A stretch of 64,000 bases of DNA from Apium graveolens. Its lineage: Eukaryota; Streptophyta; Magnoliopsida; Apiales; Apiaceae. The notes under the pieces were generated by a model that was not told the origin of the DNA, did no database searches, and was given only the letters and a program-made list of their open reading frames with translations. The stretch's first letter is position 1, and each line of letters opens with the position of its first letter. This document shows positions 10,407 through 21,833 of the stretch, one piece after another. Where the stretch lies: assembly GCF_009905375.1 (NCBI RefSeq), contig NC_133647.1:52572506-52636505 (forward strand), read 5' to 3'. The position numbers and the translations under genes are program-made.

Positions 10407-13399
10407 TACCCATTCTTTTCCAGTTCGTAATCATTACTATCTTCCTTATAGAATACTATTCTAGATATACCTTCATTCGCTAGAGTTTTAAAACCTTTTA
10501 ATAATCGTGTCAACCTTAGTATCACGAACGCGTTAGAATCAGAATACCACCGTACTTGGTACCACTTCATCTCTAGCTGCCTCCATCTTCGAAAGCTTGG
10601 TCCTTCATATAGAAGTAAAAGAATTTATTGAGAGATTACTATGATTATGAACACTTGTTTTATTACATAGTTAGTACAGAAGGTGGCCAGCCTTTAGTAT
10701 TTGACAAGCAATTAAACAACATGTGGTATCCTACTAGGCTTCTATCACACAGCTAGATAGTCATTCGACAATACCTCCCCTTCTGGAAGGGTTGTTCTTC
10801 TCAGCTTACATGCAATGAAAAGAAGAGAAAAGAACGAACTGAAGAGAATTGTATATATGTAAAAATATACTACCACAAAATATTTGGCTTGGAATCTACC
10901 TCTGAACTATAGATGTTTGTCATAGAAGAACAAAACATATACGTATATATATCAACATTAAGTATTATAGCATCACATTTCACGCTCCTGAGTATCTACT
11001 ATTCCGTCCATCGTTCTATGGTCCCATGCTCTTGCTCGAGCTTATAAACAATCACCTTTGAAACTCCCTCGACATCGAAAATCGAATCTGGGATTTCATT
11101 CTAGACATCATCGTTATTAGAATTCTATGCTTGCATCGCAACCTTCCTCGTATAGTAATACGACCCTCTATTGATAAGAAGGAATAAATATTCAATAGGT
11201 ATATAATCGACTTAATTAGTCTATCAATGATAAATTATACATCACCACGACCCGATTAGTGGTACTTAATCTTAACATCCATTCTAATACAACTCTCACG
11301 GTTGTAATCGGCTCATTATTCAAAGAATCGTTAATGCATTACTATAGTCCACCACAGTACTACTATAGTCATTCATTTTCCTTGGATCTTAATAATTAAT
11401 CATACGGAGTCCATTCCTGCCGTACCGAAATCTTCTAGAGAGGAAACATAATCACCATTCCATGATTCATGAAGAACACTCCTGAACTTGGCGTACATAT
11501 GACATGAAGCAGATAAAATTGCAGAAGAGTTTCAATAAAAGCAACGATAGCAGGTTAATACCATTTTTAATCATATGTCTATATTAGGAGACATGAAGCT
11601 CAAAGGTTCTTTTAGTCCTTTTTGAAACATGGTCCTGGATTATTCTCAAGATAGGACCTTCTAAGATAGATAGCCTGCTCACAGCGATTACATGAATTAA
11701 ATCTTTACCAAACTACTATTACGGTTGAGTATCGTACAATCATCAGAAGGAATGTCAATCTTTCAAACCATAATACAACCTTCACGACTTTTACCATTGT
11801 CACTATATTCCTCTGGCACGAGCACCGATAATTGTCTTCTAACACTTAAAGTATCGGCCACCTCATTGGCCTTTCCTAATAGTAATAGTTCCTTATAATC
11901 AATGTCATTTTAACCACCTTCAACTAAATTTTCTACCTCATTTCAAAATACTGCTTGCGTGAAAATGCTCTTCTTTAAGCTTTGGTGAGGAAAAAAATAT
12001 ATTACCATTTTTCCATAAGTTATTACCTCGGTCTTTAGATGTGAACATTGTCACGGCTGACTGTCGATCATACTTAGGACGTCTTTTATCTTGGGTCCTT
12101 CTTGCTTTAACAATTCTGACCTCCATTTGTTCAATCTATACTTCTTATGGTTTAACACGTGCCCACCTGGCATTATTATAATTACTCCATATTTCCTTTA
12201 TCAAAATTTCTATTCTTGAGAACTTTGAAAATTACCTTTCTCCTTGTAAAACCTCTAAGGTTATCCTTGAATCGTCCCTCCTGTATTCCCTAGATACAGG
12301 GCATATCAAAATACCATTTACTAATATTAGAACCATTATCTATGTACTTCTGAAAATTTTTTCCACTAATCCTTAAAGGTTGTTGTTGCCTTAATCCTTC
12401 ATTCTGTATTACCCACACTCATAATGTCCCTATTAAGGGTGAAATGTCAACCTTTATGCATTCCCCCATGGTTCATCTCAAGTTATTGAGGTTATATCCT
12501 TATTTCCACCTTTAAAAAGGTACTTACATCCTTCCATGGATAAATCAAGTCATATATCCCTGATAAGGGTATCTTATTCAATCATTTCCACCTCGATATT
12601 CTATACCAAATTTCATAATAATATCCTTATCCAAAATGAGGTCAATCCATATGGCCTCCAAAAGACAATAACGGTTATCCACTTTTCTTTCCTGATTTGG
12701 TAATGATAACAGGGATGTTCTGGAAGATATTGGTCGTGTTCAACGTGAACTTCTTTTTACCGAATCCTCTTTTACTTTTTTTGTTTATCTCAACAGTCAT
12801 CTCAATGTTGAAATATCTTTTGTACTTGGTGTCTCCCTTTTGGGTATCTAGTCACAGGTGTTACATACACTTCACATTTTTGAAGGTTACTTCCTTCATC
12901 CAATTTCCTAATTTCTTACTTTCTTGTCTCCTCCGTCTATCCGCGTCTCATTATTTATCCTTCGAACTATCTCAAGGTTTCCTCGAATCCTCCCAACTTA
13001 AAGGGAATAAAATATATATATCTCTTATACCTTCAACCATCAACTTTAACTCATAGTAAATTACCCTCATCCCGACGATTACATACTTTTCTATTTCTAT
13101 AGCTACGAGTTTTTAGGGTTTCCTCATACCCAACGCCCTTATCATTCCTCAAACTGTATTGCCTTTTTATTTCTTTCCACTTCAGTCTCCCTTTATTTTC
13201 CTTTCTCTTACAATCATTTCATGAACCCACTAATCATTGACTTCAAACATCACGTCGTTCTGGGAGTCTTGTCCTCAGAACGAATCTTTACAACTTTTAT
13301 AACTTAGATTCATAATTCATCATACTCGTCCGCCTTTTTTCTGGCTCTAAAGCTTTTACACTATCTCTCTATCTTCCTTAGCCTTCCACCAACGGGTGG
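10407..13399 (-). other. Decayed pol interior of A, mostly unreadable
   Basis: Three kilobases with no frame longer than about 120 codons in either direction. One trace on the minus strand, G-K-A-N-E-V-A-D-T-L-S at about 11842-11880, matches the end of RNase H, so this stretch holds the worn PR-RT-RNase H-integrase region. The corresponding stretch of B (28917-31960) is similar throughout. Plus-strand ORFs here (for example 12697-13056) are antisense to this decayed region. Confidence 0.6.
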
Positions 13400-13620
13400 C
13401 CACTCTCTTAGGAAGGTAAGTGACAAAAACAGTCTTTTGCGCTTCGTCAATCATTTAGAATCTCAAATTATTCCTCTATTTCCTTTAGCCAGGATATTGC
13501 CTCAATTGGGTCAACTTGTTCCTTGGAACTCTGAGAGCTTAGCGACTTAAAGGTCCTGAAAGAATTTCCCACTACATTTTTTCCTCAGGGTGGTGTTTGG
13601 GGGTAAAAGTCTAAGTTCTG
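13400..13620 (-). pseudogene. gag: gag remnant of A
   Basis: Minus-strand reading gives a broken version of the Ty3/gypsy gag core: a K-S-L-S-S-Q...F-Q-G...D-P-V-E...A-W-L-K-E-I type block followed by a worn K-T-V-F-A-T-Y region. B carries the same block at about 31960-32170, slightly better kept. Gag would form the virus-like particle shell. Too many stops for expression. Confidence 0.65.
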
Positions 13621-14266
13621 TTTAGACAGGTCCATGAATTTTCGTATAAGAGTACCGTCTTGGTGCTCCCTTCCTTGCTCGACTTATGTTTTCTCAGTCT
13701 AAAATATTTCTTCCTACTCCTCATAATCGGGGTCATCCTATATTTTAAAATCCTCATTTTCCACTTCATTATGTTCCGGGTCCCTTATATAATATTGCAA
13801 CCTCCCTGATTAACACATTCAGGGTTTGCCCCAAATCTTATTCTTCGTAGGGGCATAATGCTTGGAAATTTTTTGGGAATCTCTTTATATTTGTCTTACT
13901 TACTTTGCTTAATTCTTTCCCTCGTTCAATCCTTACATGATTGTAAATTATGAATTCTCAAGTTCTATAAACTTCATGACACTCTTAAGTGCTAATAGTG
14001 CAATTAACAATATGAACTTATCACAAACAAACTGATATGAACTGAAAGGAACAAATATATACATAACCATTTATTCGAGGGTACAACAACTAAACACATG
14101 AAAGATAATTACATCATTTAGCCTGATCGCTTCTATCCGAAAAGTACTACCACAGATAATCATCTAGTTATTAAAAACTAATCATTCATAACTTAGGCTA
14201 ATCCTCCAAAAGCGGTGCTGCATGAAATCCTTGTCTGATTGCTCAGACTCTGCACACTATTATGGA
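13621..14266 (-). other. Spacer between pre-gag ORF and gag in A
   Basis: No coding frame on either strand that I can support. F has a comparable non-coding interval between its pre-gag ORF and gag (44626-45170), so the spacer is a layout feature of these elements. B has lost it at the chimeric junction. Confidence 0.6.
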
Positions 14267-15123
14267 TCAAGAAATGCGGGCACACACGACATCCCTAACC
14301 TGCTCCATTAAGGCGAAGATGAGGTCTAAGATAGTCGCAAGTAGAGCTGGATCAATCTGACCCTCAAGATGGCCTCTAGCTGTAATTCGGGTGGTAGCCT
14401 CAATCCTTTCCATGCTATAAGCTAATCCTACCAGAAGTACCCCGCCCTCAATTCTGGGTGCAGTAAGTCGGTCCAACAAATCACTTCTAACATTACGGGC
14501 CTCAGACCGGCCACCCAAAGTCATATGATAATTGGCGATAAGAGAAGCCTGAGTGGTATCATCTAGCAGTCCATGGGGTGCAGGTGGTGCAGACCCAGGA
14601 GATCCAAATGGATAACCAAGCATGCTATCAGGTGACAATGGTGCAGGAGATAAATGTGGCATTTCCTCAGTAGGTGCTAGGCTCTGTACAGGGGAGGGAA
14701 CAGGAATTGGTGGAACCTCATGGATGTCTACAGGAATCTCTGGAAGATGGTCTGATACTGGTATAATTGGTGCCGTGGAAGGCCCCACTCCTTCTACCCT
14801 CATTATCCTCTGTGCCCTTGGTAACTCTTCATCCTCTAGCACCACCCTCTCGGCCATTCTAGCTCTGGTAGTGGCCCTGACTACGGTCATCAATTCCTCA
14901 GCGGTCCTCTCTTTATTCTCGTCAGGACCCTCCACGAGATCCTCCTCAGTAGCAATCCCTTCTGGGATAACATCCTCAACTGCAACATTCCCAATATGAA
15001 TCTCATCCGGTCCCTCGTTAGGGTACTCTATCGGATTCACAATATGATCTCCAACATGTAATAAAACATCCTCATGCTGATACTCCTGAACCTCAGGGTT
15101 CGGTGCCCCGCTGCCCTATATGA
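14267..15123 (-). CDS. Pre-gag ORF of A, proline-rich, function unknown
   Basis: An open frame from just after a TAG on the minus strand (near 15121) to the stop at 14267, about 280 codons. From the GTG at 15040 it gives 257 aa. No ATG begins the frame; the first in-frame Met is far inside, so the start is lost or non-standard. The N-terminal third is acidic (E-D-V-I-P-E-G...E-E-D-L-V-E-G), the middle is rich in Pro (about residues 85-155, P-P-I-P-V-P-S-P type), and the C-terminal third is probably helical. F has an ORF in the same place (44191-44625) with a Pro-rich N-terminus and a charged helical end. I do not recognise a domain. The open plus-strand frame at 14622-14999 is its shadow. Confidence 0.6.
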
Positions 15124-15286
15124 TAACGAACTATGTTACTATCACGATATTTATAAGGGTTCCCATAAGGGTTTTAACTGTCAGTACTACGTTGGGTAGT
15201 CGGACTATGAACTTGTCAAGAGTTCTTATTATCTTAGTGAACTTATAATTTTAACGTCACATCATCTCTGAGGTTTATAACGCTTG

Positions 15287-15298
15287 GCTTTGATACCA
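15287..15298 (-). other. Primer binding site of A (initiator Met tRNA type)
   Basis: On the minus strand TGGTATCAAAGC, one change from the common plant PBS TGGTATCAGAGC. It lies 4 bases inside the right LTR and fixes the element's orientation as minus. Confidence 0.85.
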
Positions 15299-15302
15299 TT
15301 TC

Positions 15303-18300
15303 TGTAACACCCCCAAATCCGGGGTCGGGGATCCGGGTTGTCACGAGTTCTAATTCCCTTAACAACTTTTAATCTTAATAAACAACCAACCACTGCGTAC
15401 TGTGACCCCACAATATACACACACACCACAAGTTATAGTCTCAGAGATGAATACCAAAAATAATACAAGTCATTTTATTCCACAATTATAAGTCATTATA
15501 CCTCAAAAGGGTTTCAGAATAAATTTACATTTCCTTGCCATTATTATAATTCATATAGATACATAAGTCTGGTGCATCAAAAGTTGAAAGCCTAGCCTAT
15601 TGGTAATTCCTACCTCAGTTATAGCGGCATCAACGCTTCCAGAAAACTGTGGAACATTTCCTAACTGTTTGCGAATTGGAAGCTTGGTCCTGTTCATCTT
15701 TTCTATCTGTTGTTGTGTGATGAAAGAAGAAAGCAAGCGCGAGCAACAAGCCCACCAAAATAATATGTATAATGATTAACAATATATGAGCATTCTCATC
15801 ATAGTACTCATGAAAGTCTTGGTCAAGCATATATGAACCAAGTTTGATATCTTAACGTGACCAAGTCGCAAAATATTCAGTATATATGTATATATACTTT
15901 GCAAAATCTTGAAAGTCCTCTTCCATGCATAATGTACACAGAGTTCCAGTTTATAACTATATAAAAATATCGTCGCAAGGTGATCTCATATATCTAACCT
16001 TGTCTCAACGTTTTTCTGAAAATCTTTGTCATACACAAGATAATCATTTACTAGATATAAGTTAAAAGATAGAGTTACAAGATACTCCAATATACTTATA
16101 TTTTTTCCGAATACTACTTGAACTACCACCGTTCAAGTCATAATTAGTTTCAAAAGTTCATCACACCGATGAGAATACAAGATAAGACTTGAATAGATTC
16201 AATCTTTGAAATATCATTTGAATGAAATGAAGTTACGAGATACTTCATTAAGTCCCAATATATATATACACTTATATATATACATTTCATACACTCCTTG
16301 AAAACCTCTGTTATGAAAATTATAAACAGAGTTGCAATATCCAATGAATTTGGAAAGAAAAAAACCTTGGCATAAACCTTGGCAAGTAATCAAAATGTTT
16401 TCTCAAAACAGCAACCTCGTTGCGAATATATAATAGACCACAGAGCCGGATCCCTCAGGTTTTGAGCGAGTATTTAAATCCCCTTCGAAAGGAAGATCTT
16501 AAATCTAAAAATGAGTTTTGGGATCCGCTCTAACTTTTAAAAATTATTTTGAAGACTCGAAAACATTTTAAAGAATGTTTAGAGTAATGCTGATTTAATA
16601 AAATAAATCAGTCCCGATATGTTGGAGAAAATATCTAAATATTATTACTAAAATAATATTCCCATAAAGGATAATCTTTATAAAAAAATATTGCAGTAGA
16701 AGTTTTACAACTCATACTTGAAATGAATAATAAATAACCAAATATATACTTATACGAAAGCACGATCTTTATGTGAATAATCGAAAATAAGTTTGATTAT
16801 CGAAACACTATCCTTTAATAAAATAAAGAATATTATTTAATAAAATAAGCGGAGTCAAATAAGCAAATATATACTTATACGAAAGCACGATCTTTATGTG
16901 AATAATCGAAAATAAGTTTGATTATCGAAACACTATCCTTTAATAAAATAAAGAATATTATTTAATAAAATAAGCGGAGTCATAAGTCCTCGAATGAATA
17001 TTCAAAATAATATTCATTAAATAAAGTAAGTGGAGTCATAAGTCCACGAATGAATATTCAAATTAATATTCATTAAATAAAATAAAGTTATCGAATAAAC
17101 CTTATTCGATTAATAGTTTTGAAAACTATATAAATATATATATATAAATATAAATATATATATATATATTATACTCGGGAACATCGACTCCCGGTTTAGA
17201 AAATGTTCACCTTTGGGTCCCCTATACTAAGGGTATACGCAACTACTGCTTATCTCTAGCATAGGTATTATGCAACTTACAAGAATTTGAATCAACAATT
17301 AGATATTAAGATTATGAAACAGACATGCATATATACCATATCAGCATGCTCCAATATATCGCAAAATTTGCTAATAACAATCATGCACTTATCACAAGAT
17401 AATGCATATACATATATTTACATCACAACAACAGTATAACGGGTAGAAAACTTGCCTGAGCGACTGGGGGTGGTAAAAGGCCTGAGGCGAGTCTCGTAAC
17501 CTATAAACAACATATAAGTTGGAATTAAACCAAAGTCGCTTGAGAATCTAGACTTTAACCAAGTAGGCTCTAACGTTCGCTTTTGCGCTTAACGATTCAC
17601 TTAAGTCGCTCGAGTACCCTCGGCTCCACCATTTTTAATAAATTAACCATTTAGAATTTTAAGGTGATTCTTTCGCGAGTACTCTACCAACTGCCTAATA
17701 CACTTTACATAATTGTTTCATACTCCAATTAGTCATTTAAGGGCCTTAACCAAGGTGTCAAACTAAGGCGAGGGGTAATGGTTTGTTCGCGAAATGCCGT
17801 TACCTAAAACGGTCGTTTCTCCTAAACCGTACATCGGATTCAAGCGAACCACATATCAAAACGAATCTCGTAACATGAACTATCTAAACATGGCAATGGT
17901 CAGAATCTTACAGTTCACGGATCCTGAAGTTAAGAACAAAAATAGTCTAAGGTAAATCGGGCATTACGACGGCTATGTTTACGTGATTTCCAAAGTTTAA
18001 ACTACTCCAATCAATCGACAAATCAACCCACAACCAACCATACAACCAAAATTCATCCAAGTCCTACTAAAGCAGTCCATAACCTCATGTTTTATCCAAC
18101 TTATTTAACCAGAACAAGAGCTGCTAACTATACTTAAGGTTCATTAACCAATAACCAAGATCTACAACTCAAACTCATTACAAATTCAACCAAACTCTAA
18201 ATATACATGAATCATGCTTTCATGAACTATAAAAAACAAAACCAAACCTAATACTCAAAGTAAAGTTAGGGTTTGGAGGGGTTATACCTTCCTTGGAGTG

Positions 18301-19235
18301 ATTAGAGTAGCTAGGAAGCCTTAAGAAGCCTTGAGATAGCTTAGGAATGCTTGGATCTTAAAAAAAATCAAAGAAAATAAAGTTAGTAATCTTGAAAACA
18401 CTATTCATCATATTCTTCCTTGATTTATTGGAAGAGATTCATGAAGAAATAGAAGCTTAAACTCCTAGGATATGCTTATCTAATCATAAGGGACCTTGGG
18501 TAATTACCTTGCAAATTAACAAGGCTAGAATCTTGATATTTGGAATTTTTCTCCTTGAAATGATGAAGAAGCCGAGAGTAGATGTTCTTGGGAGAGTACT
18601 TTCTTTGTTGAATGTGTTTGTGGTGGAAAATGAAGTGAATGGGATATTTGGATGATTTGTTGGTTGATTAAAGTGAGTGGAGTATGACTAAGCATGACAT
18701 CATCTTAGTGACTTCATCTTTTGCCACTTGTCATCACTTGGTGGTGGAAGTATCTTCTTCTGCTAATACTTGCTTAATTTATTGGTTATCATCCTTAATC
18801 CTTGCACTAATCTCTCTTGCATTACTTGTCATTTAATTGTTTTACGACTCGTTTATCGTTCGTTCTTACTAATCGTTTGAGGGATCATATTCGGGATCTT
18901 ATTACTTGGGTTCCCCTAAACCTTTCTCAATATATTATATTCCTTTTTATGATCCTTTCTTTTAATCCTTGAATTTAAATCCTTTTAATCATGTTACCTT
19001 ATACTCCATTCTTTCGGTATCTAGTGGATTTTTCGGGAAAAATCAAAGTGTTCGATTTTGGATTCTGACGATCTTTACATACACTTATATACCATATAGA
19101 GTACTAATAAGATCTCAGAATATCAATAAAAGAACTGCTACATAGTGTGGCATGAAAAGTTTTCTTAGTCAGCATAATCAGCAAAATCACTATTCATAAG
19201 GGGTACAAAAAATTTCAATAATTGGGGTTATTACA
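15303..19235 (-). repeat. Right LTR of A (5' LTR in its own sense, 3933 bp)
   Basis: TGTAACACCC to TTATTACA. Differs from the left LTR by scattered substitutions, loss of about 230 bp near 16378 (the block at 6668-6895 of the left LTR) and a 125-bp tandem duplication at 16732-16981. As both LTRs are identical at integration, these differences arose afterwards and show an old insertion. Confidence 0.92.
16732..16981. repeat. 125-bp tandem duplication private to A's right LTR
   Basis: The block containing ATATATACTTATACGAAAGC and ending GGAGTC is present twice in tandem with a 125-bp period (for example the GGAGTC ends at 16856 and 16981). The left LTR and both B LTRs have one copy. Confidence 0.9.
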
Positions 19236-19512
19236 TAGTTGTTGTGCACAGATATTATGGATGAAAAATCAATTGCTAGACTATGGTTTGCAAGGTTAGA
19301 GAATTCCTATTTTCTGTGATAACACAAGTGCAATTGCCATCACTGAAAATCCAGTACAACATTCAAGGACAAAGCACATAGATATCAAGTACCATTTCAT
19401 AAGGGAACTTGTAATGAATGGTACTGTGGAGCTATATTTTGTTCCAAGTGAGAAGCAGCTTGCAGATATCTTTACCAAGACACTGGATGAATCCACTTTT
19501 CAAGGTTGGTAA
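19236..19512 (+). pseudogene. pol: pol of C, part 2: RNase H end
   Basis: After the second TAGTT the frame continues (C-A-Q-I-L-W-M-K-N-Q-L-L-D-Y-G) through [22 protein letters not shown] and L-A-D-I-F-T-K, the standard end of copia RNase H. A TAG at 19297-19299 interrupts it and the gene ends with TAA at 19510-19512. The bases after that no longer encode protein. Confidence 0.9.
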
Positions 19513-19635
19513 ATGAGTTAGGTATGCTTAATTATTCTTAAATCTATATGAGTTAAGTTGCAAGTTAAAATGCAGCCAGAAATTTAACTGATTTCTCAGT
19601 CTAGGATGAAATTTTGGCTTAGTCAAAATTTACAT

Positions 19636-19845
19636 CTCGACGGATGATCTTTATCCATCGAGTTTGATCATCCGTCGGTATACTATTTGCTAATAAAAAT
19701 CAATTATTTTTCTGGAATATTTTATGACTCGACGGATAACCGTTTATCCTCATCCGTTGAATTGTCTTAATCTTAGACGTTAATTCCCTGTACATTATCC
19801 ATCGAGTATACTTAGAGTTTGTAAGCATAACACGACGGATAATGG
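19636..19845. repeat. CGACGGATAA-type palindromic motif cluster, intergenic (C)
   Basis: Forward copies near 19636, 19728 and 19832 (CTCGACGGATGAT, CTCGACGGATAAC, CACGACGGATAAT) and reverse copies near 19651, 19666, 19744 and 19795 (TTATCCATCGAG, GATCATCCGTCGG and variants). Adjacent forward and reverse copies can pair as hairpins. Confidence 0.85.
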
Positions 19846-19942
19846 GTGGAATTTTTACAGTTTATTTTTAAATGGATTTTTGAGGCAATTTCTATTGGTT
19901 ACTTTATTTTACTTTATTATTTTTAACAGTTATTTTTGATAG

Positions 19943-19950
19943 TATAAAAG
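19943..19950 (+). promoter_or_regulatory. Putative internal TATA box for ORF3 of C
   Basis: TATAAAAG, 118 bp before the ORF3 ATG, with a pyrimidine-rich stretch between them as in plant core promoters. Not tested; the sequence alone cannot show a transcription start. Confidence 0.5.
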
Positions 19951-21711
19951 CGTGTTTCATTTCAATCGCTTTTCTTTTATCATTCTCAATTCAACTGCTC
20001 TAATTTCATTCTCTCTCAAAGCACTTACTCTCTTTCTCTTTAAGCTCTTATTCTCTAATAATGGCACATGTTGTAAAGATTATATCTCAAACTAGGTTCA
20101 TTTATGAGAAGACCAATTTCACTGCACTAGTGAACAAGGGTATTCAGCAATCTGGTGACTATCATAAGATGATGGACTTTGTGAAGAATTGCAAGCTCAA
20201 TTATGCCATGCTGGAATCACCCACAATTTTCTGTGAAGTTGTTGAAGAGATGTTGACCACTGCTACCTACAACTCAACATATAAGACAATCACACTCACC
20301 ATTAAAGGTAAAGAGTTCTGTATTAATAGTGATGTTATAAAAGCATGTTTCAAGATTCCTGATAACACTGTGACCTCACCACACACTAACACTGATATAA
20401 TCAATATGCTTAATTCCATGAACTATGCTCTTTCTACTTCTAAGTTAAGTTACATTAGGAGAATGGGTCTTAGGAAATAATGGAGTTTTATGTGTGATGT
20501 TGTGACAAAGGTCTTTTCAGGTAAAGTCAGTAATTTTGATTCAGTCAATATCTCAATGCTTAACATGCTCTACATGCTAGTTACAGATAAATTCTATAAT
20601 TTCAGTGACCTTGTCTTGTTTGAGTTAGGCTTTAAATTAGGAGAGTTAAATAAAATAGGTAAAAATGTGTATTATGCTAGATTCTTTATGATGTTAGCTA
20701 ACCACCTCTGTGAAGAGATTGTGCTTGAGAACCCTAACAACAAACTAGATTGTTGGGTTCAAGAGAGAAGGCTCATTGCAGATTTGAACAGGGACGGTCA
20801 TCACAAGGATGTGCCATTATTCTATTTTCCTGTAATGCAAGCAGCTCAGGTAAGTGAGGTAAGTTCATCTATCCCTACCACTATTCCAACCTCACTAATA
20901 TCTTTGAGTTCCAGTGTGGCTATGGCAACTGTGTCAATAACCAAACAGTTGCCTGCCCAAGCTACCAAAACTGCAAAAATTTTCAAACCCAAATCAAAGA
21001 AAGCCCCCTCTGGTATCTCCCAAAAGATGCTAGTTGAAAAATCCACTAAAACCAAAGAGGGGAGTGTGAAGGAGGGCAAGATAGGTGAGAGAAGGGGTGA
21101 ACATAAAAGAAACCCCAAGAATAAGGTTGGAGAGTTAAGTGGATCCCAGCCTAGCCACACTGCAGTTTTCCAACAAACTGTAGTGCTTAAAAAGGATAAA
21201 AGCTCATTTCTAGCTGCATCCCCCCAAAAGGATGTAGTTATTGAACAAAGCTCTCAACCAAGAGCACAGACCAAGAGGGTTAGGGACACAAGCTCACCCC
21301 AAACTTATGCCAGAAAGAAGAAATCTAAAACCCTTGGGGATGCACAGGGTACACACACAGTGCAAACTGGTGCAAAAGACACAGTCATTGCACCTTCACA
21401 AATTCAGTTTGATGTGGCTCCAATAAATATGGAGTCACAGCCAAAATCTCTAGTCATAGAAGCACCTCAAACACCAAACTCACCAACAAATTCTCTGGAT
21501 GTGGATATGATAAACACATCAATTCCTGATTCCCCTTCTTTAACGCTGTTGGGAAAGCCCAAATCTAGTGCAAGTGAGCATCATCTTTTAGATGATTTAT
21601 TGGCTCACTTGCCAATTCTTTCAGGAACTGTTGTATCATATGTGCCCAAAATATCTTCAATCAGTACAGACTCAACAATAGTTTCTATTCCCAGTTCATT
21701 CATTTTTACTC

Positions 21712-21833
21712 TCTCGGCGGATATTGCTCATCCGTCGAGTAGTGATTGTATCCCGACGGATAAGCTTAACAGCAGTTATTTATCCGTCGGATAGCAAAAC
21801 CACTCACTCGATGGATATCGCTCATCCTTCGAG
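21712..21833. repeat. CGACGGATAA-type motif cluster inside ORF3 of C
   Basis: At least five further copies (GGCGGATATTGCTCATCCG, CCCGACGGATAAGC, TTATCCGTCGGATAG, CTCGATGGATATCG and others) in alternating orientation. The first reading frame of ORF3 ends inside this cluster (TAG 21792-21794), so it may be a spread of the non-coding motif into, or next to, the coding part. Confidence 0.8.

Larger units (their letters stand above)
5595..19235 (-). mobile_element. Element A: complete but decayed chromodomain-type Ty3/gypsy, minus strand
   Basis: Two LTRs of about 4 kb (5595-9621 and 15303-19235) enclose 5.68 kb. Orientation is minus: the PBS-like site next to the right LTR reads TGGTATCAAAGC on the minus strand, and a reversed polypurine tract follows the left LTR. 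On the minus strand the order is LTR, PBS, pre-gag ORF, spacer, gag remnant, decayed pol, integrase and chromodomain remnants, PPT, LTR. Element B (24378-37552) is a relative across the LTRs and most of the interior. No complete gag or pol frame survives. Confidence 0.92.
19513..20060 (+). promoter_or_regulatory. pol-ORF3 intergenic region of C: palindromic repeats, TATA box, pyrimidine-rich leader
   Basis: About 550 non-coding bases between the pol stop and the ORF3 start. In order: about seven direct or inverted copies of a CGACGGATAA/TTATCCGTCG-type motif (19636-19845), a TATAAAAG box at 19943, then about 110 bases rich in C and T (CTCTCTC, CTTTCTCTTT) leading to ATG at 20061. This is the order of a plant core promoter with a leader. 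The same motif family lies upstream of the TATA box in C's LTR. Confidence 0.65.

Noticed and set aside
12697..13056. Plus-strand ORF in A, with a partly similar one in B at 31178-31557
   Set aside because: Antisense to decayed minus-strand gag-pol. Similar in both only because the elements are related; frames differ between copies and stops interrupt them.
14622..14999. Plus-strand ORF of 125 aa, Ser/Thr/Ala-rich
   Set aside because: Shadow of the minus-strand pre-gag ORF of A in the opposite strand; its composition follows from the Pro/Glu-rich codons on the other strand.
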